Assembly (NCBI GenBank): GCA_034387635.1
Contig: JAOANU010000020.1
Coordinates: 248,001-312,000 of the forward strand
Direction of reading: 5' to 3'
Source: Rhodosporidiobolus odoratus
Lineage: Eukaryota; Basidiomycota; Microbotryomycetes; Sporidiobolales; Sporidiobolaceae
DNA length: 64,000 nucleotides
Position 1 is the first letter of the stretch, and every line of letters starts with the position of its first letter. Below are positions 20,623-32,142 of the stretch, one piece after another. A model generated the notes under the pieces. The model ran no database searches. It was not told the origin of the DNA and saw only the letters and a program-made list of their open reading frames with translations. Made by a program: the position numbers and the translations under genes.

Positions 20623-22911
20623 CTACGGGACAATTCGTACATCCGACCCTTCCCACTCGCCCTCCCAAATTCCCTCGTCCGTCTCCTCTTCCTCCTCCCC
20701 CTCAGTCAGCAAATCCTCCCCGAACTTCAGCTTCCTCTTCAACGCCGTGCCGTAAAAGTCCTCATCTTCGTCTCCTTCTCCCACAGAATATTTTTCGTGT
20801 TCCGCGTCCTCGGGGGTGGGGAGGCACGAAGGATGTAGCTGGATCCGGAGAGAGGATGCAGATGAAGGAAGGAGGGTTCCGTACTTGAGGGAGAGCGAGG
20901 GGGCAAAGGTTGCGGGATCTAGCTCGAGGACCTTATCATAGGGAAGTATGATCAGTGACTATGCGAGGAAGCAGTCTTCGCCGCAAAAGCGCACCTTGAC
21001 CGCCACCCTCGTACCCTGTTTTGCCCCCTCCGGCCCGATACTACCCAAGCTGTCCCACAGATTCTCAACTTCCTCCCTCCCCCACGCCTCGGACGCTGCA
21101 GCTTCAACCAGCCCACCCTTCTCTTCTGTCACCTCCGCCTCCACTGCAGCCGGTTTAACCCACTCCCTCCCCGTCCCCTTTGCCACCTGCCCAACTCCAG
21201 GTTCCCAATCCTGGCCCTCAACATCCACGCTCGTCACCGTCATCCAAGGCGGCAAATCCTGCCTTTTGGACGGCGGTACAAACGCCGGAGCCTTGGTCTT
21301 TGTCTGCGCCTGTGGACGGGTCTTGACGGGCGTTTCTTGCGCGACGGGTACGGTCTTATAGGGGAGAGCGTAGGAAGTGGAAGGAAGATTGGGTGAGGTG
21401 GGGCGGTACTCGGGACTAGAGGCTTTAGCTTGCGGGGTGGCGGCGGCGGGAGAGACGGGCGGGAGGGGAAAAGCGGGTTGAGGTGAGTCGTAGAACCCGA
21501 AGGACTGCTGCTTGTTCTTCTTTTTCTTCGATCTGTGGGAGGGAGTCGAGTCCGAAGTGGATTGTACATATGCACCTGATCCGACTAGGGAGACACCGGG
21601 TTCGCCGCCGGTGCTGAGGGAGACGGACGCGGGACGCATTGCGGGAGGAAGAGCGAGTTCGTTGGACGCGAGGAAGTCGTCGAGTGCGGTCGGAAGCTTC
21701 GATGTCGAAGAAGAGACCGGTGCAAAGCCTGTAGGCGTGATTGTGCTGATGAAGGAGGATGCTGCGGCGAGAGTTGTCGTTGATACCTCCGCGTCACTCA
21801 TCTGCATATCCTCGTCCTCTGCTGACTCTACACTGTTCTTCTTCTGCTTCCCCAGCAGTGCCTTTTCGCCCGACCCGCCCTCAGCCTCGCGTGCTAAGGC
21901 TCTCTCCTTCGCTTTCGCCGAGCGCAACAGCCTCTTGCGTTCATTCCGTTTTCTCGTCTTTCGTAAGCCCTGTCCAGGAGGCACGCCAGCTGAGATGGCG
22001 GTGCCTGCAGACGCTGAGGCCTTGAAAGGCACGGGAGGAAGAGGTAAAGACGGGGCGGATGAGGGTGATGTCGAGGATTCGCCGGAAGAGTCGGAACCGG
22101 AGTTGGAGGACGATGACGACGAAGATGAGGAGGACGAGCTGGATGAGGAGGAGGAAGAGGAGGAGGAGGAGGAGGAGGAGGAAGAAGACGACGAAGCTGT
22201 TCGTGCCCGCTTTGCTGGACGGGCAGATCCGTTCGAGGCAGTTCCGGCGGTTAACTGACGTTTCGAAGAAACCGCTTCGGGCGCAGAGTCGGAGTCTGAG
22301 CCAGACGAGCTGGTGGTCGACGAAGACGAGGACGAAGAACTAGCCGCAGGCGAGGATTGTCGGGACCGGCGAGAAGGTGAAGGTGGTAGGGGAACGCGGG
22401 CGGCGAGTGGTGCGGGCGTTGGCATGGGAGGCAGCGCGGCGAGGGACGAAGCAGCCTTGATGCTGCGCAGGATATTGTTAGCGAGAACCTGCGAAGCTGT
22501 ATAGTGCTTGCACGCACTCAAGGATATCGCTGGCCTGAAGAAGGAGACAACTCGGTCAGTCCAGTCTACGAACAGCCATTCTCGAGCGCACATGAAGCGC
22601 ACCGGGTCGAGCATGTCAAGAGGGGAATCAGAGAATAGGGCGAAGCCTATGGAAGCCGTTAAAGGTCAATTCGCCGACGCCTGATGGTCGAGAAAATCGG
22701 GTGACGGACCTTGGAGTTCGACTTCGATCTCAGGCTTCCCTGCCAGCATTGCTCGTACCATGTTGAGCAGATCCGCCACGGTTGCACTCTGTCCGGCTGA
22801 GCATACGGCTGGTAGAGGTAGCCATGCTTTGAGAGGCGGTAACGGTGGGTGGGTCGCGATACGGATACGTGCGGGGGGCGCCGGAGTTGCCGAGTATACT
22901 GAAGAGGCCAT
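20623..22911 (-). CDS. Coilin-like protein
   Basis: Five exons close in phase: 22911-22710, 22646-22603, 22534-22518, 22462-20995 and 20931-20623, giving 679 residues. The N-terminal ~90 residues resemble the coilin self-association domain (RIRIATHPPLPPLKAWLPL; TVADLLNMVRAML; LQGFALFSDSPLDMLD). The middle holds an Ala/Pro/Ser region, a long pure Ser run with acidic SGSDS segments, and a basic block (KTRKRNERKRLLRSAKAKE) suited to nuclear or nucleolar targeting. The C-terminus resembles the coilin Tudor-like domain (GTRVAVKVLELDPATF, then LKYGTLL) and ends IWEGEWEGSDVRIVP. Coilin scaffolds Cajal bodies and snRNP assembly. Its stop lies only ~50 bases beyond the edge of the duplicated NUP54 segment (convergent). 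One exon is 17 bases. Assignment rests on domain order and motifs. Confidence 0.75.
22084..22196. repeat. Ser/acidic-codon microsatellite in coilin-like gene
   Basis: The plus strand shows GA-rich triplets (gag/gaa/gac), which on the minus strand encode a run of roughly thirty consecutive Ser codons followed by an SGSDSSGES segment. Codons are mixed tcc/tct/tcg, so the tract is partly interrupted. It should be length-variable between strains. Confidence 0.8.
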
Positions 22912-23886
22912 TTGGGCCAGCTTGAGGGTATCTTGGTTGATCAAGCGGAGTAGCGAAGACGAAGAAGTGAAAGTTGCAGGTTGATTTGCTTCGTCTCCCC
23001 GCTTCCCTTGCTTTAAAAGCCGACACGGTGTCGCTGGGCCAATCAGACACGTCGCCTGTCATCCGCTACCACCTGCTGCAGGTCATCACCCACCGTTTAG
23101 GGGAACGCGACGCCGCATGCTTGATCGATTTAAAGTGCGTCTCTCTCGCTCATGCATAGGGCGTACGAGGCATAGCATTAACTCACAAACTTGTCGTACA
23201 GCTCCTGCGTGCCCCGCGCCGGTCTGGTCAGCCGCTAGCACCCGCACGACACCGAGTAACCCTCCGCAAGTTCAAGATACCTTGCGCTTGCGGGCTGCAT
23301 CTTGCTGTTATCACTTTGCAGTGCCACCGGCTCGACTGTCTCCGCACCATGTCGGCTACTGCTCGCCCCTTCTCGGCTAGAAGGTCTACCGAGTCGACAC
23401 TCCCTCTCAGATGCCTTGCGAGCTCCTGCGTTGGCAGAATCGCGGCGGCACTCGACAAGCCGCTCAATCCCGGTCAGATCCCATGCCTCAGCATGCCCTC
23501 AGCCGCGCGCTCGTTACGCGCTGTCCTTCAAGCGCATCAGCATCACCTCGCTTGCCACAGGAAACCGAGTGCTCCTTCACATCGTTCCCTATATTCTGTC
23601 AACTCTGCGGTACCGCTTTTGAGCAGCGCTATTGCCACAGCGTCGCGCTCCCTCAAGCTGCTCGACGTCACACCCAGTCTAAGCCGACTTGCCCCGCCTC
23701 ATTCTCCATCGTCGACTGCGTCCTGTTTCGGGCAATGTCCCCTAACACAGGCGACGAAGGCGAGGCGAGGTTCTCTTGCTAAGCAAACCTTGGTCCGGAC
23801 GTTCCGTAGTCGAATTCTTCGACCCTTGAGCTTCTCTGTCCCTTCTACCTTCGTTTTTTCAAGGCCTGCGTCTCCCCAACGGGACA
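22912..23886. other. Spacer with a doubtful plus-strand ORF
   Basis: A plus-strand frame from 23316 (or ATG 23349, MSATARPFSARRSTEST) stays open to 24011 and is rich in Arg, Ser and Ala with few acidic residues, like a mitochondrial presequence. A GT donor (gtaagc at 23896) could join it to the exon at 24032. I cannot tell whether it is coding; the proximal ~400 bases are probably the coilin-gene promoter. Confidence 0.3.
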
Positions 23887-24552
23887 ATGCCTACCGTAAG
23901 CATAGATCGCTACCATACGCTTGCACCGGGCCGCAAACGGGCATGGACGCTCATCGCCCTCGCCGTCTTTGTCCCCTTCATCGGCCCCTCTCTCGGTTCC
24001 TAGAACCATGATTTTCATCTTTCAAGATGGTCCGTTGGCTTTGATCACTTCAGGGGCTGTAGGCTACATCTTTGATCTTGGTGGTAAGAGAGCCAACATT
24101 TCTCTATTTGCCAATTTCAATAAACGCTGACTAGATCATGGCGATGGTAGGGCCCTGCTGGTTCATGTACTGGGTACAGCGATTCCCCTTCCGTTCTCGC
24201 TTCCAGCTTGCTAATCCGCACACGACCGCAGAAAGCGACGACTCGAGATGATCGGCCGGATGAAGCACCAGATGAAGCACTGCAAGCTGCCATGCAGCGG
24301 CGCCGGTCGAGACGTGCGGGAGATAGCAGCAATACTTCCCGGAACCGACAATTGCACCACGCGCAGCCACTCGACCCGGAAGAGCCCTTGGCTGATGAGG
24401 GTATGGAGCTACAACGGATGCGACAGGCACGTATATTGCCGGCTGAAACGGCAGATGACGGCATGGAAGAAGAGCTTGGACGGCGAAGGGCGGCGGCTGC
24501 TGCTTCAACTGCAAGTCTCCCTTCTTTCTCGTCACAAGCTGGACGCTTCTGA
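23887..24552 (+). CDS. Possible small membrane protein with charged tail
   Basis: From ATG 23887 the frame reads MPTVSIDRYHTLAPGRKRAW, then a hydrophobic segment (TLIALAVFVPFIGPSL). Introns gttcct...caag (24000-24031) and gtaaga...gtag (about 24083-24149) join in phase to PLALITSGAVGYIFDLGG and PCWFMYW, a second hydrophobic region. Two endings are possible: a short one to the stop at 24251, or a further intron (gtacag...cgcag) leading to a Asp/Glu/Arg-rich tail (RDDRPDEAPDEALQAAMQRR) ending at 24552. The long form would be about 165 residues with two hydrophobic segments and a helical charged tail. I recognise no family, and an upstream first exon cannot be excluded. Confidence 0.4.
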
Positions 24553-25300
24553 TCTCCTCACCATTCCTCCGCGTCAACAAGTAGCCCATCATCGGCCTGG
24601 CCAGAGCACTGCTGGATCGTGACCGGGCAGCTGTCCTTCGAGGAGTCGAGGTACGTGATGCACCACCAATGGAACAGCACAGCATCCTGTATTGCACACA
24701 TGTTTATTCCCTGTAAATCTCACATCTACTGGCGGAGTCCGCTACGCTGTGAAGCAGTCGCCTCGTGATAGCAAGCGGCTCAACACAAGCTGAAACGTGA
24801 CATGCCGGCTTGTGAGGTCACTGGCTGATCCTTTGATGCTGCCAGGACACAGTCTAATACTGCACATCTTAGCTGACAGCACACATGGAGCATGAGAGTG
24901 CTTGCCACAGCAGCTAGCGTTTGTGCAGCCGGAAATGACCTTCTCAACTCGGGCTTACAAACGAATATGTCCTGCACACACTGCAGAAACAGAAGAGGCA
25001 CTCCTCCAGTAGCCTTACGGTGCTCTGAGGTAGACCTGCGAGTCCCAGAAGCGAGACCAGCAGCAATTTCTTTGCACTTGCTGCCTTTCTTCTTGGCTCA
25101 CTTCTCCCTTCTGCCTCTTCACGCCTTGACGAGCGCATTGGTAGGGCCACTCGCTCCTTCAGCCTTTCCATACGATACTGACCGATATTTGATACATGAA
25201 GCCGCATTCCGTTGACAAGCAGGAAGAGAAAAGACCGGTTGCACAGATAGAGTAGGTACATTCCCTCGTCAGGACATTGATCGAGCTGCTGAGGTACGCA
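24553..25300. other. Spacer without a supported gene
   Basis: I see no gene here. Minus-strand frames are open but have no domain, and the last exon of the downstream minus-strand gene may end within the right part (a frame continuing from SINCPPPRPALCVPQQLDQC at about 25330 runs on to 24944). Confidence 0.35.
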
Positions 25301-27393
25301 GAGTGCTGGACGAGGTGGGGGACAGTTGATAGATGGCCTGCGCCAGGAGTAGTCAGGTCTCAGCTCCAGCACTGGAAAGTCCGCTAGAAATTTCCCTCAC
25401 CTGCATCCTACCACCTGCGTGAGCGGGGTTGATAGGGGGACATCGACATAGTCTTGGCCAACGAGAGCTCGTCAACGTGCTGCTCCTCGAGGTCTAAGAT
25501 CATATGCTGCCCGAAGGAAGTGTCAATGCGTCAGTTTCCACCAATGCACAGGCTACTGTACGCACTTCAATATGCTTTACAGCACTTTTACATGCCGCCC
25601 TGTTTGACTGAAGCAGCCTCTGGAGCTCCCTCGGCTTAGCGTCGTGCACATGGGCCTGCCATTCTTGTTCCGAGTGCTCCGTCACATCAGCCTGTTCCAT
25701 CAGCGCCTGCAGAGCTGGATCCTGGTGGGACCTGTTCTCTGCCGCGAGTTGCCATTTGCACTCCTGGAAAGCAGCGGCATGTAGGACACTGCCCACGCCC
25801 CCATCTCTAGCGGCTCCCTCGATGACTGGATGGGCACCCCGCAAGATTGTGAGCAGAGGCCCAAAGTCCCCTAGGCCAGTCTGGCCCCCATTCTGATCGG
25901 TAGCTGCCTCCCACTGCAAGCGAGTGTTATGGGGAGCTCTGTCCAGCTGAGTCTCGACAACCAAGCGAAGGTCCCTCCACAACTCCGCACGAATGGGCTT
26001 AGACGCCATCCAGACTATGCGGTGCGCGTCCGGGTGTCCGACGGCTTGTGTACCGTCGTACATGACCTCCCCCTTGACAATGAGCTCGAGAATTCGGCAG
26101 AAGACACCAAGAGGTTCAAGTCCCCGGGCAACTTCTGGTCTGCGAGGCTGGCAAGGGGAGAAGAACCACTGCAACCAGTCGGGAGCGTTTTCCCACTGGC
26201 AGCAGAAGTGCACCCAGCTGTGAATGAAACTGGTTGTCAGTTTGTATTCTGCGAGTAAGGGGGGTGGAGAAGGATTACGTGTCTGGCATGGAAGAAGTAT
26301 TGTGAAGCGAGAACTCCAATCTCGAGCCAGGATGACGCCAGGGGAATGTGTCCTTTTGCTCGGGCAGCCGCGCGTCAAAGATGGTCAGAGTCAGAGGCTA
26401 CAAACAATGGGCTGATACCCGTTAGCGAACATGCGCAGCACCAAATATTCGCAATATAAAACATGATACTAACCTTGTCTGCCGGCGCTGGAATGTCTTC
26501 TTTGCTCAATATTGTTGACCCGACGTGACGGAGGAGCAAGGCAAGGGAGACTTGGTCTGTGCCTGAAGTCAGCACGCCATGGCATCCCACGTGAACTGAC
26601 TGTGAATCTGATGGATGGCTCACAATCGAATGCCTGCATGTTCTGAGTTTTCTGTATCGCCTCGACATGTATTGTTCCGAACTTCAGAGTGCCAGGCACC
26701 CAGCAAAGGGCCGGTTGATGCGGAGAAACCATCTGGAGGAGCAGCAGGTGAAGGGAAAGACAGAATCAAGGTGGAGGGCAAGGTGGACATATAGACCGCC
26801 GCCCGGACAAGCCAAGGAGTTTCCGTATCCACAAGACATACTGAAGAGGAGATTGCGCAACGGCCGCCGCGCACAGCCACTTTCCAGCACAGCTTGAGCG
26901 AGTCCGCCGTGATCCGAAGGGGTCAGTTCGCAAGGAGAAAGTCGCCTCAACAGCTCCATCAGGCGGACAGGCTCTCGCATTGCAAAGCTCGTCCACTGCT
27001 TGAGCTGTATGCGTGCGATATGGCGCTGGAAGGCCGCGGGGTGAGAGCGGAGGGATCGGCGTACTGGGAACGTTCACCTTTGCGGCCACCGCCGCCTGAT
27101 TGGAATCGTGTGCTTGCGCAGACGCAGTGGGCGAAGCGAGCCACCGCCGTACAGCTTACAGATCAACGCTTTATAGCGATACACCTGTCTCCCCAGCCCG
27201 AGTTCCCCAGTGAAGCCGTCAAGAAGAGGGAAAAAGCGACTTGAGAAGGTGAAGCAGAGGAGTGTTTTCGCTTGATTGCGGCTGCGATGGCTCTTACTTG
27301 TGCTTCCAATTCCTGCAGATTGGGCTAAGACCCACCACACAGCTACCTCACCGCAGGACGTGCCGAAAGTGGGCAGGGTTTCTGTGTAAGCAT
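25300..27393 (-). CDS. Many-exon gene of unknown function
   Basis: Not recognised. Coherent, phase-compatible exons run from about ATG 27393 (MLTQKPCPLSARPA) through GELGLGRQVYRYKALI, RHIARIQLKQWTSFAMREP, LMELLRRLSPCELTPSDHGG, LKFGTIHVEAIQKTQNMQAF, QVSLALLLRHVGSTILSKED and PLTLTIFDARLPEQKDTFPW. A long exon (about 26230-25515) then gives WKQLAAENRS-type helical sequence ending KSAVKHIE, followed after an intron by MILDLEEQHVDELSLAKTM. The long exon is open for nearly 290 codons in one frame, which supports coding. Frame choice at the start of that exon (near 26240) is uncertain. Probable length is 500-600 residues, soluble. No homologue comes to mind; it may be lineage-specific. Confidence 0.5.
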
Positions 27394-27792
27394 TTCCTGA
27401 ACGTCTCCCCGACAACGTTCACCAGCTTCTGCCGCCCCTTTACCTGTATTCTTGACACGACAGAGACGATCACGCGTCGCCGACACTCGAGAGACGACAC
27501 TGTTCAATGCGATCCAAGTCAAGCGAAAAGCGAAGAAAAGAAGAGGGTATGCATAACCACAAGCAACGACGGAAGAGGAAGACAAGAATGGGGTATGAGA
27601 GAGGCACTGCTGATCGTCAAGAAAGGAGAGTACGAACAAGATGGGAAAGAAAGGGGAAAACGTTCCGCGGAGCAAGCGAAGGGAAATGGCAGATCAGGGT
27701 GCGACAGCGAGGCGATGAAAGGCGAAGATGGTTCCGGGCGTAGGGATTGAGGTAAGGCGGACAGTCGGAGCAAGAAGAAGACAACCCACCTC
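27394..27792. other. Spacer between unknown gene and CDC14
   Basis: About 400 bases holding the CDC14 3' end and the promoter of the minus-strand unknown gene. Open frames on both strands show no domains. Confidence 0.3.
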
Positions 27793-30777
27793 TCAACCCG
27801 CATTAGTAAACTCCGCACTGCCCATACTACTTCTCCGTCGCCTAACATTCCTCGTCATCATCCCACTTCCCTTCCCCCCACTCCCAACTCCCGCCTCAGC
27901 CGCCGCCTGCGCCGGGTTGAACCCTTTCCCCGCACCATTCGTCGCAGTCACCGCCGCACTTGCCGCACCATTCCGTTTACCGAGGACGCGTTGTGGGAGC
28001 TTGGTCGGAGTGGCGGGTGGCTCGCCTGGAGGTGCATTTGAGCCGGCTGAGAGGGTCCGACCGTTTCGAAGTGGGTAGCGGGATTGAGAGGTAGCGGTAG
28101 AAGGGGCCGAGGAAGTAGCGGTCGAGGTAGATTCGAAGACGGTGTTGAGGTTTTTGGCGGCTCGACTTCTGGCCATGCTACCGGGAGCAGCTGAAGACGC
28201 GGCACCAGCTCGAGTCGAAGTACGGGTAGGGTTTTGGGCGGAAGGACCAAAGCGATCCACAATGCGGTTGTCGGCAAGAGCGGAGAGGGGGCGCTGCTGA
28301 GCGGGTCGGGCGATGCGAGTCGGTCGAGTTGTCGACGCGCTCGGGGTCTTCGGACGCGTCGAAGCGATAGTGGCGGCGGGGGCAAGTCCCGTCGTCGCGG
28401 CGGCGCCGAGCAACTTCTGCGGCGAGGCAGCAACCGGCTGCATCGCTAGCTCGTCCTCCTCTTCCTCCTCTCTCTCCTCGTCACCAACCGTACCTTCAAG
28501 CATACCACTCTTCCCTTTCCCATTCGCATCACTCGAGCGAGTCTTCCTCGGACTGGTCAAAACCACCCCTTCCATCCTTTCCTCCTCATTCACCGCAGCG
28601 TTTTCCGCCTGAGCGTTTGGCGAAACCTCTTCAGGCGCAGCGACACCGTGCCGACTCCTTCCCGGCGTTTTTCTTGGCTGTCCCGGTACTGCTTGTCGTT
28701 TCGGCGTCACCGGGGCGTGTCCAGAGGGTGTCGTAGCCCGCGAGCGATGTTCGGCGAGTTCGTGTTCGTTAGGAGGGGTGATCGGCCGGGCGCCTGCTTT
28801 TGGAAGTGAGGTCGAGGCAGAGGTAGAGATGGAGGCGGAGGTGGGGGGTAGTTGACCGGACGAGGCGAGCTCGGTGCGCAGCTGGTCTCGGGCCGCCCAT
28901 CGGACCCATTCGAGCTGATTCTCGTAGAGGAAATGCTGTTGCGGCCCAACGCAAGAACCGGGACGCATCAGTCGCATGAAGCCAATGGCTGTGTGAGAGC
29001 AACGTCAGTATGCGGCGTACGGCGGCGACGAAGCGGGAAGGGCTGCAGGGAAAAGGATAACACGAAACGGAAGCGCACCTTCATCCGCCGTAAAGCCGTG
29101 CTTGTATATCAAGTACGCGCCGATCAGCGTTCCTGTTCGACCAAGACCCGCTTTACAGTGCACGGCCACCGCCCCTGCAAGCCAAAGGTATATTGTCAGT
29201 ATCTTGTCAGTATCCCTTGTCAGCGACCCCTGACGGTAGTCCCAGAGTCCAGACAGACGAGGTGCGCGGGCGTGCACGGGCTGGATTGACAGGGGAAGGC
29301 GAGACGCACCTCCGCTCGATATCGCCCTGTCGCTCAGATCAATAAACTCCCTGACAATTTCCATCGTCGGGTTGGTCCCATCGTCAAAGTACATCTCAAC
29401 ATGCTCCATGCCGCGATCGGTGAAGTGAGTAGGCGAGTAGAGCTTTTTGTTCAGCCTACGTGCGGAGATGAAGAAAAAGAAAGGGCAAGGTCCGTCAGCA
29501 AAGCGCAGACGGAAAAAGGCAGTAGACCGGAACGCACCGAACCACGACTTTAACCCCCTTCCCCTCGAACTCATCCAGCACATTCCTGAAGCTCTTACTG
29601 ATTTTCCCATTCCCAGCCGCGCCTCCAGCCGAGTACCCCGCTTCAACCGGACTAGCGAACGCGACAAAGCCAGGGGTGAGCCAGTTCCAATCTCCATATT
29701 CGACTTTTTCGGCGAGTTCGTAGGCGGCTAGATCAAAGGTTGAGAGATCGAGGAGGTTGTGTTGAAGAGCGCGGGAGAGGCCGTAGATGATAGATTGGGG
29801 GTGGAGGTGGTAGTCGGCTCGAGAGTAGCCGGCATCGCGGTAAGGTTGCTGAAGGGGGAAGGGAACTCGATAAGCGTCAGACACGCAACAGATTCCGTAA
29901 ATAGGTGACAACGAGCATTACGAACCAGTTCTAGACAGCTGAGTGGGTGCAGGACGTCGGCGACGCTCCACCTCATCACGACCATCGCGTAAAGCGCTAT
30001 CAACAGCGCCGCATTCACCTTTTTGTCCGGCTCGTCGCTCGAGTAGAGGAATATCTTCTGGTGTGCGTGCTCAGGCGCGGTGAGGAGGGCATGGAGGTGC
30101 AGACAGAAGCGGCTGGAAGGCGAGAAGGGCGCGTTATGGGGAAGACGAAGCAGAAAGGAAATGGGTGCAGTGTCGCGCAGGCGTCGGGGTGTAGTCGAAG
30201 CAATTAACATAGTGTGCAGGTGAAGGTGCAGGCGTGATTGGCGCAGTTGGATGCGGTGAAGGTACAGCGAAAACAGGAAGGTCAGAGAAAAGACCCGGCA
30301 AGAAATCGAGGGAAGGACGCACTACAAGCACCCAACATTCAACGGTCCGTAATCTTGAAAGAAGCTCAAGTACTGTAGCTGATCGTCGACGGTGAACCAA
30401 TGAACACCTTGATCCGCTCCCGCACCGGCTTCCCCACCTGCCCGTCCCGGTGTGAGCGCATTAAGCACCTCGGCTCTGGGGGCTGGCTGAGGGAAGTAGG
30501 TGTATGCCAGTCTGTTCCCGAAGGAGCAGACGGGTCCACTTGGCTTGAGATCGTCTGTTGCCGCGATTGATGTCCTCAATCCCGCTTGTACCGATCCGGT
30601 CGAAGCAGCTAGTGAAGTGTCGCCCATGAAAGCTCCTGTTCCAGGTACTACGCCCGTCAAGTCGGAGATGAACGAGTCGCCATCGTCGTCTTCAGTTGCA
30701 GTTGAAGGAGATAGAGAATGAGATCGAGTTAGAGTCGGTTGAGCGGTGGAGGGACCAGGGGGAGGTGCGGTAGTCAT
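27793..30777 (-). CDS. CDC14: Cdc14 dual-specificity protein phosphatase
   Basis: Six exons close exactly: 30777-30323, 30112-29926, 29848-29538, 29455-29310, 29174-29079 and 28988-27793, encoding 796 residues. After a ~95-residue Ser-rich leader comes the Cdc14 N-terminal domain (HWFTVDDQLQYLSFFQDYGP; GCLYRF; KIFLYSSDEPDKKVNAALL). The catalytic domain follows (LNKKLYSPTHFTDRGMEH; signature AVHCKAGLGRTGTLIGAY with Cys nucleophile and Arg; then GFMRLMRPGSCVGPQQHF). The ~350-residue C-terminal tail is disordered, with basic clusters and SP/TP sites typical of regulated nucleolar release, and ends RRRRSSMGSAEF. Cdc14 reverses CDK phosphorylation at mitotic exit and cytokinesis. Identity is certain. 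Confidence 0.96.
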
Positions 30778-31496
30778 GATGTGGGTAGTCAGGCTTGGCC
30801 CAGCCAGTCTAGCAAGGTAAACTCGAATACAGCAAGATGTGTGACAATGTCAAACAAAGACGTCGTTCGTTCAACTTGCCGCTTCCCCTCTTCCTCACCT
30901 GGCTATAACGCTTCAACCGCCCGCAGGACCATATACAGCTAGCCTAGATAGAGCCTGCAAGCCGTCTGCCGCATTTTCGCGCTGATGCCACGGAATTTGT
31001 AGTCTTCTAATCCGAAGGTTACGTCCGCTCTCCTGGTACCAGTCGGTCAACTCGACCGAAGGCACCGAAGCGCTCCCTGAGCAGTCTGACCGTCGGGAGG
31101 ACCATTGCGATTTGGTGCGCTCAAGGCGGTTCCGACTCGTCTCGTCTTCTCTCTGCTCAACCCTGCTCATTCCAGTCTTGCTCGATAGTGCGATGGAACG
31201 GCTGCGAGTGCATTGCATCTGCACGAGAGGGTCATTGGCGAGCTCGCACTACGGGATATGCTTGTCTAAGCCTTTTTGATGCGCCGGGAGGGGGCGTGGC
31301 CGGCAGGAAGATCACAGGGTAGGAGCTTGCAGCGATCTGAGGGACGGCTTCGCTTCAAGTCCTAGCCAGTCCCGGCAGGTTGGCGCGTCGTGAGTAGGAT
31401 AGCCAAGAGTAGACTGTTGCAGAGCAAACGTCAGCAAGGCTATACCGGCGGTAGAAGGACCGCATGGAAAAGGTCACGAACCTGTTTCCCGTCGCC
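30778..31496. other. Spacer: CDC14 promoter and LTO1 3' side
   Basis: About 720 bases with no supported gene. It should contain the CDC14 promoter at its left end. The minus-strand frame 31224-30913 has a Ser/Arg-rich reading with no domain and is probably accidental. Confidence 0.4.
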
Positions 31497-32142
31497 TCAA
31501 ACGCTCATGCCCTCGCCCATCCTTCGTTCTACGCCGTCACCTACTCCGCCATCACCGCCCACCGCGCCCGCAACCGCCATCCTCGGTCGCACGCCGAGGG
31601 AAGCGCAGGCGGTTCGGTACTTTGACCGGAGCGAAGTGAGCAGGGCGGGGATATCGACGTCATTTTGCTGTGCAGACGCGGGCGGGGTCGACGAGGTCTC
31701 TGTTGAGGTGACTGAAGAGGTGGGGGCGGTCTGGGAGAGTGAGGAGGAATCGTTCGAGGTCGGGAAAGAAGCAATGAGGGAGAAAAGAGTGTCGAGGTTG
31801 TGATTTGCCCTGTAGAGATCGTACTCGTCAGCATGCGCTCCGTTCATGAGGGCTCATCATGACACACCGTCCACCCTCGACGCCATTCTTTGCCAACATG
31901 GCCTTCCATAACATGGCGGTTCCTTCGGCATAGCCGATCTCCTCCCAGATCTCCCAAGCCTTTTCCCGGCCGAGCTCCCTGCCTTCGATCATGCCGTGTA
32001 GCTCGCCGTGGGGTAAACCGTTGTCGTAACCGCGCTGGTAAAAGGTGGTTTCGAGGGAGAGGAGCGAGTCGAACGAGTGGTCATCCACAGCGTTGGGCTC
32101 AGTTGCACTTTGTGGGTTGATATATACATTGGTTGTAGACAT
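31497..32142 (-). CDS. LTO1: LTO1 homologue (Yae1-domain Fe-S adaptor)
   Basis: Two exons (32142-31868, 31809-31497) close in phase and encode 195 residues. The first carries the Yae1/Lto1 deca-GX3 region: SLLSLETTFYQRGYDNGLPH, GELHGMIEGRELGREKAWE, then EIGYAEGTAM, with Gly spacing typical of the family. The second is helical at first (ANHNLDTLFSLIASFP) and then Ser/Thr-rich, ending in a Gly-rich tail. In yeast, Yae1-Lto1 links the cytosolic Fe-S targeting complex to the ribosome-recycling ATPase Rli1/ABCE1. Lto1 proteins often end in Trp for the targeting complex; here the end reads GEGMSV, so that signal is absent or lies in another splice form. Confidence 0.82.

Noticed and set aside
21512..22258. 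248-codon plus-strand frame with a long acidic run
   Set aside because: Antisense of the coilin Ser tract; the run is the complement of Ser codons.
24131..24697. Minus-strand frame of 188 codons
   Set aside because: No domain, Arg/Ala/Cys-rich composition; the plus strand here gives a more protein-like charged helix, though both remain unproven.
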